DNA from: Telopea speciosissima | Lineage: Eukaryota > Streptophyta > Magnoliopsida > Proteales > Proteaceae | Assembly (NCBI RefSeq): GCF_018873765.1 | Contig: NC_057925.1 | Span: forward strand, 59,718,970-59,782,969 | DNA length: 64,000 nucleotides | Direction of reading: 5' to 3' | Part shown: piece by piece, positions 1 to 12,558 of the stretch | Layout: every line of letters begins with the position of its first letter | How positions within the stretch are numbered: position 1 is the stretch's first letter | Program-made: the position numbers and the translations under genes | Notes under the pieces: model-generated | The model's input: the letters and a program-made list of their open reading frames with translations, nothing else | Told to the model about the DNA's origin: nothing | Databases searched by the model: none

Positions 1-636
1 TTTCTTCTCTCTGTATCTGCAAGCACAGACGGAGAACCGAACACTCCTCATAGACGGATCTTCTCCGAAGGTTCGTGAAGTTTCAGAAGAAAACCCTAAT
101 CGACAATAGAAGTTATAGCTGAAAATGGTGAAATTGTTTGCACAGTTTGAGTGAGAGAATGCGAGAGAAATGGAGGAGGCAGACTGCTACTCTACTACTA
201 CTACTACTCAGAACTATCACTGCAAGAGCGAATACTTTGAAGAAAGGGAATAAACAAAAAGGGTTTCGGCGAGAGCGATACCCATATTCTTTTGGAGTTA
301 GATAATAAAAACAAAATTACCCATATTCTTGTGGAGTTAGACTACTTGCGTTGGCGACGGGAGAAGGTGGTGGAGCTCGAAAGTCCGGCAGCCTTCCTGG
401 CAGAGCTTCCGGCGATGCTGCTTTGGGGAAGATGAGTTGTAGATTTTGTTATTTTTTTTAATTTTTGGGTTCTTCTTAGAACGGCAATTCTGTTAGTTCA
501 AGTCTAATTTTTAAAGAATGGACTTATTTGTTATCGTTTGCAAACCTCAGGGGAGTACGCAAAATTTTTCAAAACTAAGGGGTGAAAATATCCTTTCATC
601 AAACCTCAGGAATGATATATGTAAAATTTCCTTAAT
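1..636. mobile_element. Right-hand part of a probable TIR (Mutator-like) element, left end outside window
   Basis: No gene is recognised. The stretch ends at about 560-636 with a segment about leftover 'allowing' text typical of MULE ends: read on the minus strand it starts AAGGAAATTTTACATATATC, which resembles the GGGAAAATTT-type termini of better defined elements in this window (50283, 58652). The interior has a UTR-like start and a CTA microsatellite near 190-207. The opposite end and the target duplication cannot be seen, so the class is an inference. Confidence 0.35.
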
Positions 637-1391
637 TAATTTGTAACAAATACGAATAGAGATTTAGGTGCATAACATTAGATACAAAGGATCACGAATA
701 ATAAGAAGAATAGTTATGGGGTTGAGTGTTTTTAGAATTATTTAATGTTGCTTAGTAGTTATGTTTTACTTGGCTTAGCAGTTAGGGTAGTTAGGGAGTC
801 ATGGAGATAACTAAGTCGTAGTTATCCAAATTTGTATTGTTATTAATAGTTGAAAAATATAATGAAAAAAAGGAATTAGACTTTGATTAATTTAAGGATA
901 ACTGTCCAACGCAGTTGGTAGAGTGTGGAGTGTGAAAGCCCACCGTACCAAAAGGTCATGACCCTTGGTAGGCCAAAGACCCTAGGGTCACTACTAGGGT
1001 TTTAAGAATTGGTTGAGTCACGCCGATTTGGATTGGAATTGGCTGAGTTTAATCACGATTTCGGTCAATCTAGAATGGTCGAACCACAATGGGTTTCTAG
1101 AGTTTAATCTTTATATTTATATTAACTCCTACGAGGCTACGACTGTAGAACATGGTTTATCAATTCTGCTTTCAATATTAAAAGAAATAATTTTCAACAA
1201 AATAGTACTTTTGCATTAGACAGAGGTTGGGTACATCACTAGCTGGCTTTCCTAGAGGTAGCGGCTCAACCAATGGAGGGGGAGAGGGGGGTTGAGATAG
1301 GAGGAGCAGGACAGATGGAGACAAAAGGCGCACTACCAGTGTTCCACCGCCCCCCTTCTATTAATTTCAGACTTGACTAATAAAGCAATAT

Positions 1392-1487
1392 CATAAATTA
1401 GGATGATTTTAACTTAATTTATTTAATTATCTTTTTTTTCATAAATTAGGATGATTTTAACTTAATTTATTTAATTATCTTTTTTTT
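1392..1487. repeat. Tandem duplication, 2 x 48 bp
   Basis: Two identical adjacent 48-bp units (1392-1439 and 1440-1487), each an AT-rich sequence ending in eight T residues. It lies at the A-rich (minus-strand 3') side of the SINE-like unit at 1512-1614. No function is apparent. Confidence 0.85.
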
Positions 1488-1511
1488 CGTTTTTGTAGGG
1501 GGTGGGAGGGG

Positions 1512-1614
1512 GGGGGGGATGGGGGAGGATAGATAGGCCACAAGGAGATTTGAACTCATTACCTCTAAAATATATGAGGTGTTGGTGTTTGCCAACTGAG
1601 CTACCACTTGGGGT
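1512..1614 (-). mobile_element. tRNA-derived SINE-like unit
   Basis: On the minus strand there is an A-box-like GTAGCTCAGTTGG and, about 45 bases later, a B-box-like GAGTTCAAATCTCC, followed by a pyrimidine tract and an A-rich tail. This is the layout of a tRNA-related SINE head with an internal RNA polymerase III promoter. No cloverleaf with a proper acceptor stem was found, so it is not a tRNA gene. Target duplications were not resolved. Confidence 0.45.
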
Positions 1615-2266
1615 TTATTTCATTATGTTAGTTTAGGGTTGTGTGTGTTTAACTCTGTTTTGCGGTTCTTCATCAACCTAGGTAAGTCTCGTCTTTTCTC
1701 ATAAAAAAAAAATTCCCACATTTCATTCCATTAAGTTAGTTATGTATTCATAATTTATGCTAAATTTATTATCGAATATAAATACAAAAAAATAAATAAC
1801 CAATTTAACTAGATGAACCAAGGTTTCCCTAAATCTATTCAGAACTTATCTCTAGATCGAACTGATTCAAATAGAGTTAATGGTCTGTTTGTGGTTCTTA
1901 GATCCTAATCTAGATGATGACTTCCTATTCCTCATTTCCATAAAGAGATACTTTCAAGAACCACTTTTAACATAGATAGTTATATATTATCTAATGGGAA
2001 ATTATTGGTGTATTCTAGACAATGTAATAGGCGTAACATAATTATTCTAGTACCATCATTTTTCTTTTTATGTATTGTATAATGGATCGAGTTTTCCTAA
2101 ACTCACATTCAACGGTGTGTATCTATTGACCAAGGGGTTTGGATGGGTGGGAGAGCGTATCACGCAGAAAGATATTTTGGGGAATATACTAAAACCATAT
2201 AAGGGTTTGTGAACCCTAGGATGGTAAAGGAAAACTTTCTTCTTGTATAAATATAGAACAAGCACA

Positions 2267-2325
2267 ACAAGGCCGGAGAATCGAACTTATGATCGACAAG
2301 ACACCAACCAACTGAGCAAGTTAAC
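2267..2325 (-). mobile_element. tRNA-derived SINE-like head, fragment
   Basis: The minus strand reads TTGCTCAGTTGGTTGGTGTC and then AAGTTCGATTCTCC, an A-box/B-box pair about 30 bases apart. The same A-box side is retained next to the MITEs at 6823 and 11747 in sister copies, so the unit predates those duplications and the MITE insertion there. It is too short to be a working element. Confidence 0.4.
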
Positions 2326-2599
2326 TGTCTTTGTTATTTATAATTAACCTGAAAGGCATTTCATAAGATTAAGCTACCTTGGATTTGGCTTTAAAAGTTA
2401 GCATAGGGCAGCCTCTCCTACAGTAACCCAGATTCTTGCAATCATGGGTTTGTATGAGCTAAAATTTGGGCCTGGACTTGGTTTTATTGGCCCAATTAAA
2501 AGCCCTAGTAGTGTCGAAGACTAGCATCTCGCAACATTATATATCTATTCATCAAAACTCAAAATAGTCTTATTAAGAAACTAAGCAGAAATGGTAAAT

Positions 2600-4560
2600 A
2601 AGTTTGAAGTTTGAGAAATAATAATTCATGAGAAATTATCAACGCCACCCTTGAGTTATTCCGTTATTTTAATGCAATTCCATTAAGTATCAAAATATCA
2701 AATCTAACCCAAAACATAACGGAGTTAATTTTTTAATTGTTAATCAGTGATGTCAACGTGCATTTTTTTTTTTTTTTTTTGGGTAAATGAGCAACTTGCA
2801 CGGTAATGACTCAACATATGCAGTCTGTCGCTCCTTCTATTAAGGGGCCTTCTTGTTAGAGTATTATTACAATTAACTAGAAGATGCTAACATGTCAATG
2901 GTTGGATTCGGGTGAGTCAGTCTAATTGATCAAAACCGGCTGATACAACTCGAATCAAATTGAATTGAATTTTTATTGGTTTGGTTTCGATTTGGAGTTT
3001 TATAGAACTGGTAGAAACTAAATTAAACTGAATCAACAGAATGCTCCAATTGAAATTGAAAGTGGATCAAACCTGATAAAAAGCCGAGACTGGGCCAATA
3101 ATAAGCCAATAAGAAATCGAAAACCCAATAAACCAAAATTTTCCCATTTGAGTTCATTATGTATACATGTAGAACTGAAATCGGACCAAACCGAACTCGA
3201 TAGTAGCCCGATTACAAATAGAAAACAAAAAATCGTATCGAACCCAAAACTTCATTAATGGTTCGTTTAGGGTTGGCCCAGTAACAGACTAAAATACTGT
3301 TTCCAAAAATCGATTTGAACCGCCCAATCATCAAAACCCTTACGTCGCATAAAAAAAAAAAAAGAGGAAAAAGCTCAACAAGTGTTAATGCTGGACCAGG
3401 GGTGCAATCGATTCTGGGCTGGGCCAGATTTTTTAAAACAGCAACTCAATCCTAAGTCCCCGTAGCTGAGCCTAGGCACAAGCTGAGATATTAATTGCAA
3501 CCCGAACCTAGCCTATCCTGGCCCTTATTGACCTGATTGGGCAGAGTATAGCCGGGTCAGCCCTGATTGACCCAGGTAGCACCAATTTGTGTCATTTCAG
3601 AGCTAGGCAAGGCCTGGCTAGCCCAAATATTTTTTTTACCATATGTATGCTTCATTATGTATAATTATATGTTATATATATTTGAATACACAGGGTCAGG
3701 CTCATCATTAAGCTTCAGGTCAGGCTCTACCTTAGGTAAGCGTTTCAAAGAGCAGCCCGAACCAGTTGGACCGAAAAGAATGATGGTTCAACCAGACCAA
3801 ACCCTTAGCGAATTGGTTTTTGATTGAGGTTTTACGGAACCGGTGGAAATCAAAACACATTTAGACAAGGGTTTGGTTTCCAGTTGAGGTTTAATGGAAC
3901 TGATCGAAATCAAAACCAAACTGGATTGACCAAAACCAAAAAACGGACCAATCTTGATGAAAAACAAAAACTGTGACCAGACTGATAGTAACCGGATAAC
4001 TAACTGAAAAGCCAGAAAATGTCCCATTGATTTCTTTGTGTAGACATGTAAAACTGAAATTGGAATAGACTTAACCTGATAGTAGCCTGATTACAAGCCG
4101 ATAACAAAAAAAAAAAAAAAAAAACAAAAAGAGATAAGAACCAGATTAAATCAGACTGAAACAATAACTTCCTTAACAGTTTGGATTCGGTTGGCCAAGT
4201 AACAAATCAAAACTAATTCAGTGCAGCTAAAACCGGACCAAATTGCGCTTGACACTCTTAGCCCCGGACCTAGAAATCTCAACCCTGGTCCAAATCAGGT
4301 CCTGTCGGGTTTAGGGCGGGATTGGGTTTGCCGGGCCAAACTTGCACCCATGCCATTGATCTGATTTTAACAAGGTCGTGGTTTTGGATATTGGATCGGA
4401 TCGGAATCGGATTGACAGTTTCAGATAGGGTTGCAACAGGGTCGGGTTGGACCGGGCTTTATAGAACCCTAGCCTAACCCTAAGTCCCCGTATTTTGGCC
4501 CAGGCCTGACCCAACCCTGACTCAGGGTCAGAAAAACCCAACCTTAACCCACCCTGGGTA
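2600..4560. repeat. Transposon-derived non-coding stretch upstream of PGIP copy 1
   Basis: No gene is supported. The part at 2620-2780 resembles the inner TIR of the Mutator-like element at 50283-51829. Two related GGGTCGGGC-rich MITE-like units sit near 3397-3590 and 4420-4560 and share the motif CTAAGTCCCCGTA. The stretch 4220-4440 matches 9490-9720 in front of the second PGIP copy, showing it belongs to the duplicated PGIP upstream region and that 2920-4220 is extra DNA in this copy. Confidence 0.5.
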
Positions 4561-4749
4561 GGTGACCCTGATTGGCCCTAATCATGGGAGCGGGGGAAGG
4601 AAATGCATAAGCTGGAATGGGTCGAGGAGAAAATTATCAATTTTACGTAAAATAATATTAAAATAAAATGTATTATATCACTTATTGTCTTCATATATAA
4701 TATAATTTTGATTCCTGGATGAGTGCAGTCGGGAAACACTCCCACTATC

Positions 4750-4937
4750 AATTCAGATCGTCTACGGTGCCCTGTCCAGAGCGGCCTGAGCGGCGCACAA
4801 ACAGGATGCCCTGCAATGACCGCCTTACCCCCGCTCGGGCAAGGTACTCAGGCAAGGATAAGGAGGTCATTGCAGGGCGTCCTATTTGTGCGCCGCTCAG
4901 GCCGCTCTGCTCGTAGCGCCGTAGACGATCTGGATCC
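4750..4937. mobile_element. Foldback MITE in the PGIP promoter region
   Basis: A 188-bp element made almost entirely of two arms of about 75 bp in inverted orientation (arm starts CAGATCGTCTACGG). It is flanked by an 11-bp direct repeat, CTCCCACTATC (4739-4749 and 4938-4948), and the second PGIP copy lacks the insert at the equivalent place (about 9800). A Mutator-type MITE is the closest fit. It ends about 135 bp before the PGIP start codon, so it sits close to the core promoter. Its GC content is far above its surroundings. Confidence 0.85.
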
Positions 4938-5072
4938 CTCCCACTATCTCCCCATCCTCCTTAGTTTATTAAAAGTATTAACTTCAGCATAATCTCACAC
5001 AGATGAGATCAGTTTCACAAACAGAGCTCCACAAAACAACCGTACCCCAACCAAGAGAAAGAACACAACACC

Positions 5073-6149
5073 ATGGATGCCAGTCCTACCACCCTTCTCT
5101 CCTGCCTCTTCACTCTCTTCCTCCTATTCTTTCTCCCAACACCTTCTTATTCTTCTGGATCTTTGGCCAAATCTGGTCGCTGCAACAAAGAAGATTACAA
5201 AGCACTGATTAAGATCAAAGCAGCACTTGAAAACCCATACCACTTGGCTTCTTGGACCCACAAAACCGATTGCTGCAACTGGTACAACGTCGAGTGCGAC
5301 TCCACCACTGACCGCATCGTCCAGCTCACCTTCTTCCAAGCCAACATTTCCGGCCAAATCCCTTCCGAGGTGGGCGACCTTCTATACCTCAAAACCCTTG
5401 TCTTCCGACACATCACCAATCTCAACGGAAACATCCCTGAAACCATTACAAATCTCAAGTATCTCACCACGCTCCGACTCAGCTGGAACAACCTCTCCGG
5501 TTCAATCCCTTACTTTCTAAGCAAACTCACCAACCTCGACTACCTTGACCTCTCCTTTAACCAATTCACCGGTTGGATCCCATCCTCCCTTTCCTCCCTC
5601 CCCAAATTAACAGTTCTCCACCTCGATCGAAACCGTCTCACCGGAACAATCCCCGAATCAGTCGGAAATTTCAAACAGTCTTTAAACCTCTACCTCTCTC
5701 ACAACCGGATCTCCGGTAAGATTCCCACATCGTTAAGGAACGTGGATTTCGTCACGATCGATTTAAGTCGGAACAAGCTTCGAGGTGACGCTTCGATGTT
5801 GTTCAAGGCAAAAGGGTCGATTCAGACAATTGATCTGTCGAAGAACATGTTAGCATTTAATCTATCGAAGGTGAAATTCGCCAATAACTTGCAATTCTTG
5901 GACATTTCACACAACAAGATCTATGGGAGCATTCCAGAGGCGATAACGGGATTGGATTTGCAGTACTTGAATGTGAGTTATAATCGGTTGTGTGGGAAAA
6001 TCCCTCAAGGTGAGATGGTTCAGAACTTCGATTCCTACTCTTTCGACCATAACAATTGCCTCTGTGGTTCACCGCTCGCTGCTTGTAACGAACAACCGTC
6101 GCCGACGGTGCAAAAGGTATTTGACTATTATAGATTAGCCACCGTCTGA
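5073..6149 (+). CDS. Polygalacturonase-inhibiting protein-like LRR protein, intact
   Basis: Intronless, 358 codons. Residues 1-27 form a hydrophobic signal peptide (LLSCLFTLFLLFFLPTPSYS), indicating secretion to the cell wall. An LRRNT_2 domain follows (about 36-75, with CNKEDYKAL and the CCNW motif), then about ten plant-type extracellular LRRs with LxGxIP signatures (about 80-310) and a cysteine-paired cap CLCGSPLAAC. PGIPs bind and restrain pathogen and insect polygalacturonases; that role here is inferred from family resemblance. The protein has about 18 residues beyond the usual PGIP end (EQPSPTVQKVFDYY), and the tail is shared with the 9939 copy. Start chosen because it opens the signal peptide and aligns with the sister copy. 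A small non-PGIP apoplastic LRR protein is the alternative. Confidence 0.9.
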   Translation: MDASPTTLLSCLFTLFLLFFLPTPSYSSGSLAKSGRCNKEDYKALIKIKAALENPYHLASWTHKTDCCNWYNVECDSTTDRIVQLTFFQANISGQIPSEVGDLLYLKTLVFRHITNLNGNIPETITNLKYLTTLRLSWNNLSGSIPYFLSKLTNLDYLDLSFNQFTGWIPSSLSSLPKLTVLHLDRNRLTGTIPESVGNFKQSLNLYLSHNRISGKIPTSLRNVDFVTIDLSRNKLRGDASMLFKAKGSIQTIDLSKNMLAFNLSKVKFANNLQFLDISHNKIYGSIPEAITGLDLQYLNVSYNRLCGKIPQGEMVQNFDSYSFDHNNCLCGSPLAACNEQPSPTVQKVFDYYRLATV

Positions 6150-7506
<1,357 letters not shown>

Positions 7507-7837
7507 CGTTCATATTAATTAGTAACTTCATTATTATCATGACAAATGTTTTTCATAATCTATAAGACCACTGTTAGACCTTATTTGGGCTCAGGGCGGA
7601 TTTGGGCTGTCACGGCAAACTTGCACCCCTACTCTTACTGGTTATCGTTAAAAAAAAAAAAAAAAAAAAGGAAAAAAAACTACTCGGGCGAGTGTAGCCC
7701 ACACCAGCACTATTGGGAGTTTATCTCTCTCTCTTCCCCATATGAAAAGACACCTTTGCCCCCTAATTTTGAGGAATAGAAAGATAGACATATGAGAATA
7801 CTTGTGTAGACCACACTCTGGGACATAGAACTACTTC

Positions 7838-9171
7838 CCCAAAAATTGGAGTTTTCTCCTCTCAATTTGGAGATCTGTAAATTCCCTGGCAGTACTCCTT
7901 AAAATCATGACATGTGATATTATTTAATCCAACAGTCATGAGAGTATCCAATCTTAATCCAACCCCAACCCTAACCTAACCCATTCTCTCTCCTCTCTCA
8001 CTCCTCACCATCCCTCTCTACCTTCACCATCCCTCCCTACCTTGATTTTTCTTTCTTTCTTCTCTCCAGAGAACACCACCGTCTTTCAATTTCCAGCAGG
8101 AGTCAGATTTAGTGGCGTCTATTCCGTTTACATGAAGCTTGCTTAGAGTACATAGCTTATTCCAACGGTAATATCCACATGGGACTCAACTTGGTATAAG
8201 AAGCAAACCATCTCTTCGACGATTTTTCAACGGCTCTCCATCTCTCTATATTGAATAGTAACTGCTCTGTACAGACTCATCTTTGGAGTCTCGTCTGCAA
8301 AGAAATCTATGATTTCAGTTCTGGTGGAGTTGCTTGAGTCTTTGGCTTAGTCCAACCAGTTGGCATGATGTTGGCTTTCTTCCTTTGATCAGAAAAATCC
8401 TCTCCAACATTTTATTAGGGGAAAAAAAAAAACTCCTCTCCCAACACAAAATTTTCGCTTACATGGGTGAGCACCTGACTAAGAGGATCCGATTGAGAAT
8501 GCCCGAGAAGATCTTGACATTCAAAGAGGGCATGGTTCAATGAAGAACAGAACCTGAGTGGAGCCCTGTGCTCCAGATTGAGCAACGAAGCATCCATGGT
8601 GAAGTCCCTAGTGGGTGCAGAGCACATATCAACAGTCATAGTTGCAATTGTGATGGGCCTAATCATGGCTTGGAAGCTCGCATTGGTGATGATTGCAGTT
8701 CAACGACTGATGATCTTCTCTATTTCTATATGAGAAGAGATATGTTGTCGAAAATATCTTTGAATTTATATGGGCATAGATTGAGGTGGAAGCGGTGTAT
8801 AATTGCAGTATCTTAACGTCTTTTGGAAGGCAGAGAAGGGCTTTGGGTTAGGGAAGAAGGTGGAGGTGGGTCTTGGGTAGGGAGGCAAGGCGGTGGTGGG
8901 GGGAGGGATGGGGTTACCGGAAGAGAGGGGAGAGAATGGGATAGGTTAGGGTTTGCGGAGAATCATTGGAGAGATGGAGAGCCGTCGACGAATCATTGGA
9001 GAGATTGTGAGAGTGGAGAGAGAATGTGTTAGGTTAGGGTTGGGTTTAGATTAAGGTTGGATCTCTCATGACCGTTAAATTAAAAAGCACTACATATCAT
9101 GATTTTAAGGGATACTCCAAGGGAACTTACGTATCTCCAAATTGAATGGATAAAAATCCCCAAAAATTTGT
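7838..9171. mobile_element. Non-autonomous TIR element with long inverted ends and a captured ABCB fragment
   Basis: Inverted arms of roughly 180 bp: the left runs from about 7838 (CAATTTGGAGAT, ATTCCCT, CCTTAAAATCATGA, CAACCCTAACCTAACCC in order) and the right is the reverse complement ending near 9171. Between them lies non-repetitive DNA including an ABC-transporter fragment (8425-8775). No transposase is present. Long TIRs plus captured host coding DNA is the Pack-MULE pattern, though a target duplication was not resolved, so the Mutator assignment is tentative. Outer edges are accurate to about 15 bp. Confidence 0.65.
8425..8775 (+). pseudogene. Captured fragment of an ABCB (P-glycoprotein/MDR-type) transporter gene
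   Basis: Three reading-frame pieces join into a recognisable ABCB transmembrane-domain segment: first SQHKIFAYMGEHLTKRIR and EKILTF, then after a 1-nt shift WFNEEQNLSGALCSRLSNEA, SLVGAEH and a membrane helix ending MAWKLALVMIAVQ, then FYMRRDMLSKIS. This order (MGEHLTKR, EKILTF, GWF, SGALCSRL, SLV, WKLALVMIAVQP, FYTR) is characteristic of plant ABCB exporters. It lacks the nucleotide-binding domains and is disrupted by frameshifts and a stop after SISI, so it cannot make a transporter. It lies wholly inside the TIR element and was probably captured from a gene elsewhere. Confidence 0.8.
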
Positions 9172-9179
9172 ACTACTAA

Positions 9180-9935
9180 TGGGTTTTCCCCCTCGATTCT
9201 AGAATTTAAAACATTTTGCACAGCAACGTGCATGTTTTTTTTTATTTTTTTTGGGTAAATGAGCAACGTGCATGCCAATATATGCAGTCTGTCGCTCCTT
9301 CTATTATTGGATTCGTTTTTTTTGGGTAGAATTCTATTCTTGAATTCATTTGGTTAATTAAGGGGGTTTATTTTTTATTTTTTTTGGGTTGATGTGAGAG
9401 TATTATTACAGTTAACTAGAATATGCTAACATGTCAATGGATAGATTCGGGTCGGGTCGAATCTATTACACACTGCTAAGGGCCGTTAAAATTCCCGACC
9501 AAATTACGCTTGACACTCTTAGCCCCGGCCCGGACCTAGAAATCTCAACCTTTTTCCAGGCCAGATCCTGTTGGGTTCAGTGCGGGCTTGGGTTTGCCGG
9601 GCCAAACTTGCACCCATGCCATTGATTTGATTTTAACTGAGTCACGGTTTTGGATATTGGATTGAATCGGATCGGATCGGATCGGATCGGATTGACAGTT
9701 TCAGAGTTTTGATGAAAATAAAGAAGCTTAATCATTGACTCACCAAAATAAATAGACAATTCTGATTATGCTCGATTCCCGGATGAGTCGAGTCCCCACC
9801 ATCTTCCCATCCTCCTTATTTTATAATACAAAGTAAGTATTAACTTCATAATCTCACATCAGATCAGATCAGATGAGTTTCACAGATCGAGCTCCACAAA
9901 ACAAAACAACCCCAACCAAGAGAAGAGAACACCAC
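9180..9935. other. Upstream region of PGIP copy 2
   Basis: No gene. It matches the upstream region of PGIP copy 1 in pieces (2760-2920, 4220-4440, 4690-5072). A short GGATC repeat (TCGGATCGGATCGGATC, about 9665-9690) is present. Close to the coding start, a TATA-like TTATAATA lies near 9820 and the leader retains the CAACCAAGAGAA phrase of copy 1, so the promoter looks largely conserved although the coding sequence is broken. Confidence 0.55.
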
Positions 9936-9938
9936 ACC

Positions 9939-11021
9939 ATGGATGCCAGTCCTATCAGTACCCTTCTCTCTTTCCTCTTGATCACTCTCTTCTTCCTCCT
10001 ATCCTTTCTCCCAACACCTTCTTATTCATCTGAATCTTTGGCCAAATCTGGTCGCTGCAACCATCACGACTACAAAGCACTGATTAACATCAAAGCAGCA
10101 CTTAACAACCCAAACCACTTGGCTTCTTGGACCGAGAAAACCGATTGCTGAAACTGGTACGACGTCGTGTGCGACTCCACCACTAACCGCATCGTCGAGC
10201 TCAACATCTTCCAAGCCGACATTTCCGGCCAAATCCCTTCCGAGGTAGGCGACCTTCGATACCTCGAAACCCTCGTCTTCCGACACTTCACCAATCTCAT
10301 CGGAAACATCCCTGAAACCATTTCAAATCTAAAGTATCTCACCACGCTCCGACTCAGCAGGAACAACCTCTCCGGCTCAATCCCTTCTTTCCTAAGCAAA
10401 CTCATCAACCTCGACTACCTTGACCTCTCCTTTAACCAATTCACCGGTTCGATCCCTTCCTCCTTTTCCTCCCTCCCCAATTTAACAGTTCTCCATCTCG
10501 ACCGAAACAGTCTCACCGGAACAATCCCCGAACAATTCGGAAATTTCAAACAGTCTTTAAACCTCTACCTCTCTCACAATCATATCTCCGGTAAGATTCC
10601 CACATCGTTATGGAACGTGGATTTCGTCACGATCGATTTAGGTCGGAACAAGCTTCAAGGTGACGCTTCGATATTGTTCAAGGCAAGTGCGTCGCTTCAG
10701 ACGATTGATCTGTCAAGGAACATGTTAGCATTTGATCTATCAAAGGTGAAATTGGCCAAGAACTTGCAGTTCTTGGACATTTCACACAACAACATCTTTG
10801 GGAGCATTCCAGAGGCGATAACTGGTTTGGATTTGCAGTACTTGAATGTGAGTTATAATCGATTGTGTGGGAAAATCTCTCAAGGTGAGAACGTTCAGAA
10901 CTTCGATTCCTACTCTTTCTATAATAATAAGTGCCTTTGTGGTTCACCGCTCCCCGCTTGTAAGGAACAACCGTCGACGTCACAAAAGGTATTTGATTAC
11001 CATCACTTAGCCACCGTCTGA
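9939..11021 (+). pseudogene. PGIP-like gene with a single in-frame nonsense codon
   Basis: Same architecture and length as the 5073 gene: signal peptide (SFLLITLFFLLSFLPTPSYS), LRRNT_2, about ten LRRs, cap CLCGSPLPAC and the same C-terminal tail (QKVFDYHHLATV). The frame is open throughout except for TGA at 10149-10151, where the sister copy has TGC for the second cysteine of the CCNW motif. This one-base change (C to A) would stop translation at about residue 70 and remove every LRR. It is either a recent pseudogene or, less likely, a sequencing error. The leader is conserved. Confidence 0.9.
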
Positions 11022-11611
11022 TTGGATTTATTTTTGATTCGGGTGGGGTTTCATCAAAAGCTAGTGATAGGGCTTTCTTGACGCCCCCCATGTCTTCTCT
11101 TTTGCTTGTAATGTGTTTTGTTTTATTTCTTGTGTAATGTTTGTGTTAGGTGCATAAAATTGCAAGGGATCAGAAATAATTATGAGAGAAGTAATGGGGT
11201 TGATAGTTTTTAGAATTATTTTATGTGATTTAGTAGTTATGTTTTACGTAGCTAAGTAGTTAGGGAATCGTGGCTAGTAATGGAGATAGTTAGATCCAAA
11301 TTTGTATCCTTAATTATAGTTGAAGAATTTAATGGAAAAAAGTAAGCAAACTTTGATTAATTTGAGAACAACCCTTGCATAGTTGGTAGAAGTGTGGAGC
11401 ATAAAGCGCATCCTACGTTGTTGAGAAAAAGGAAGTCATGGCTTCCTCGATAAGGCCAAAGAAGCTGTCTATTAGATATCCAACTAATGATAAAGAGGGT
11501 TTTTGAAGATTCATCATGTTCTAAAGAATGAGGAAATGAGAATTATAAGACTAAAATATGGATTGAGAGTGAATTGTATCCATTGAGGTGAGAAAGGTTT
11601 GGGTTACATAA

Positions 11612-11746
11612 GTTAGAGATGTAAATAGATAGTGAAAAATTCAAATTCGATTCGCATCCGTATCTGTTTAGGGATATCCGTATCCGGGCAGGAAATATCC
11701 GGATCCGATTGCATTCGATCCGTATCCAATCCGTTTACATCCCTAA
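11612..11746. mobile_element. MITE with ATGTAAACGGAT-type inverted ends (copy 2)
   Basis: The ends read TTAGAGATGTAAATAGAT and, inverted, TTAGGGATGTAAACGGAT. The interior has GGATCCG and ATCCGTATCC motifs. It is orthologous in position to the copy at 6691-6822. Confidence 0.65.
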
Positions 11747-11813
11747 CACCAAACAACTGAGCAAGTAGTTAGTCAATGTTATTAATAATTAATCTTAAGG
11801 TATTTCAAAAGAT

Positions 11814-12558
11814 CATGGGTCGAGAACTCGCCAGATCTCGCCGAGATCTTGCCGAGTTTCTCGATTTTTCAAAAACTCGAGTCGAGATGCCATACACATT
11901 ATAAAAATACATTTTCTCGGCAAGGTCTCGGTATCGACTCGACCCAGCCAAATGAGTCCAATTTTGAAGCTTTTTTTCCTGATTTTTTACGTTATAAAAA
12001 TACAATTTCTCGGCGAGGTCTCAAGATCTCGGTATCGGGTCTCGATATGGGTTTTGACCCATTTTTTCTCCCCATTTCACCAATCTAACCCATTTTATAA
12101 ACTAAGCTAAATGGACAGAACTGGAAAATCTCGCTGAATTATGTCCATAGCTCTAAATAAAGGGAAAACAGCCCATTTTGCTCCATTTTCTTCCTCTTTC
12201 CTTCGAATCTTGGGTGGATTGCATGGTTTCAAGTGAGATTCAAGTGCTAAATTGAAGATTCAACTCCAACAGTCCAAGAATCATCACCTATTTCAAGAAT
12301 TTTCAAAGGTATTTTCTAATTTTCAAAGTGAAACTCATATTTGGACTTGCTTTTTGGGAAATCTGGGCATGCCATTGTGTTTAAATGGTCTGAAATAGGC
12401 TGAATACCAAGTTTCAGACCCAAAATATATGTAAAACCCACCAAGTTGGGGGTTCGAGTCAAAAAAAAAAAAAAAATACAGCAACTCGCCGAGATCTCTA
12501 CTCGTCTCGATTTCTAACTGGGCCGAGATGCCACCGAGACCCGAGTTTTAGAACCTTG
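11814..12558. mobile_element. hAT-like non-autonomous element, 745 bp
   Basis: The left end CATGGGTCGAGAACTCG and inverted right end CAAGGTTCTAAAACTCG form imperfect TIRs, with more inverted CTCGCCGAGATCTC motifs inside. It is flanked by 8-bp direct repeats, CAAAAGAT (11806-11813) and CAAAATAT (12559-12566), and the sister block at 6880 lacks the insert. An 8-bp target duplication and CA..TG ends fit the hAT superfamily. No transposase is encoded. Confidence 0.75.

Larger units (their letters stand above)
640..2590. repeat. First copy of the PGIP/SDR intergenic block, without its genes
   Basis: The sequence from about 690 to 990 matches the downstream flank of both PGIP copies (6270-6540 and 11170-11480), including the phrase AGTTGGTAGA and the following GC-rich segment. 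The sequence 2385-2590 matches the 3' flank of the SDR genes (6900, 12580, 14690, 43060, 62780). A PGIP/SDR pair therefore once existed here, but neither coding sequence remains. Unlike the two later copies it lacks the 130-bp MITE found at 6691 and 11612. Confidence 0.6.

Noticed and set aside
900..990. Possible SINE or tRNA because of GCAGTTGGTAGAG
   Set aside because: The A-box-like phrase has no convincing B box, and the sequence is simply part of the PGIP downstream flank shared by three copies.
5124..5491. Minus-strand frames across the PGIP gene
   Set aside because: Shadows of the PGIP coding sequence; the same happens at 10026-10408.
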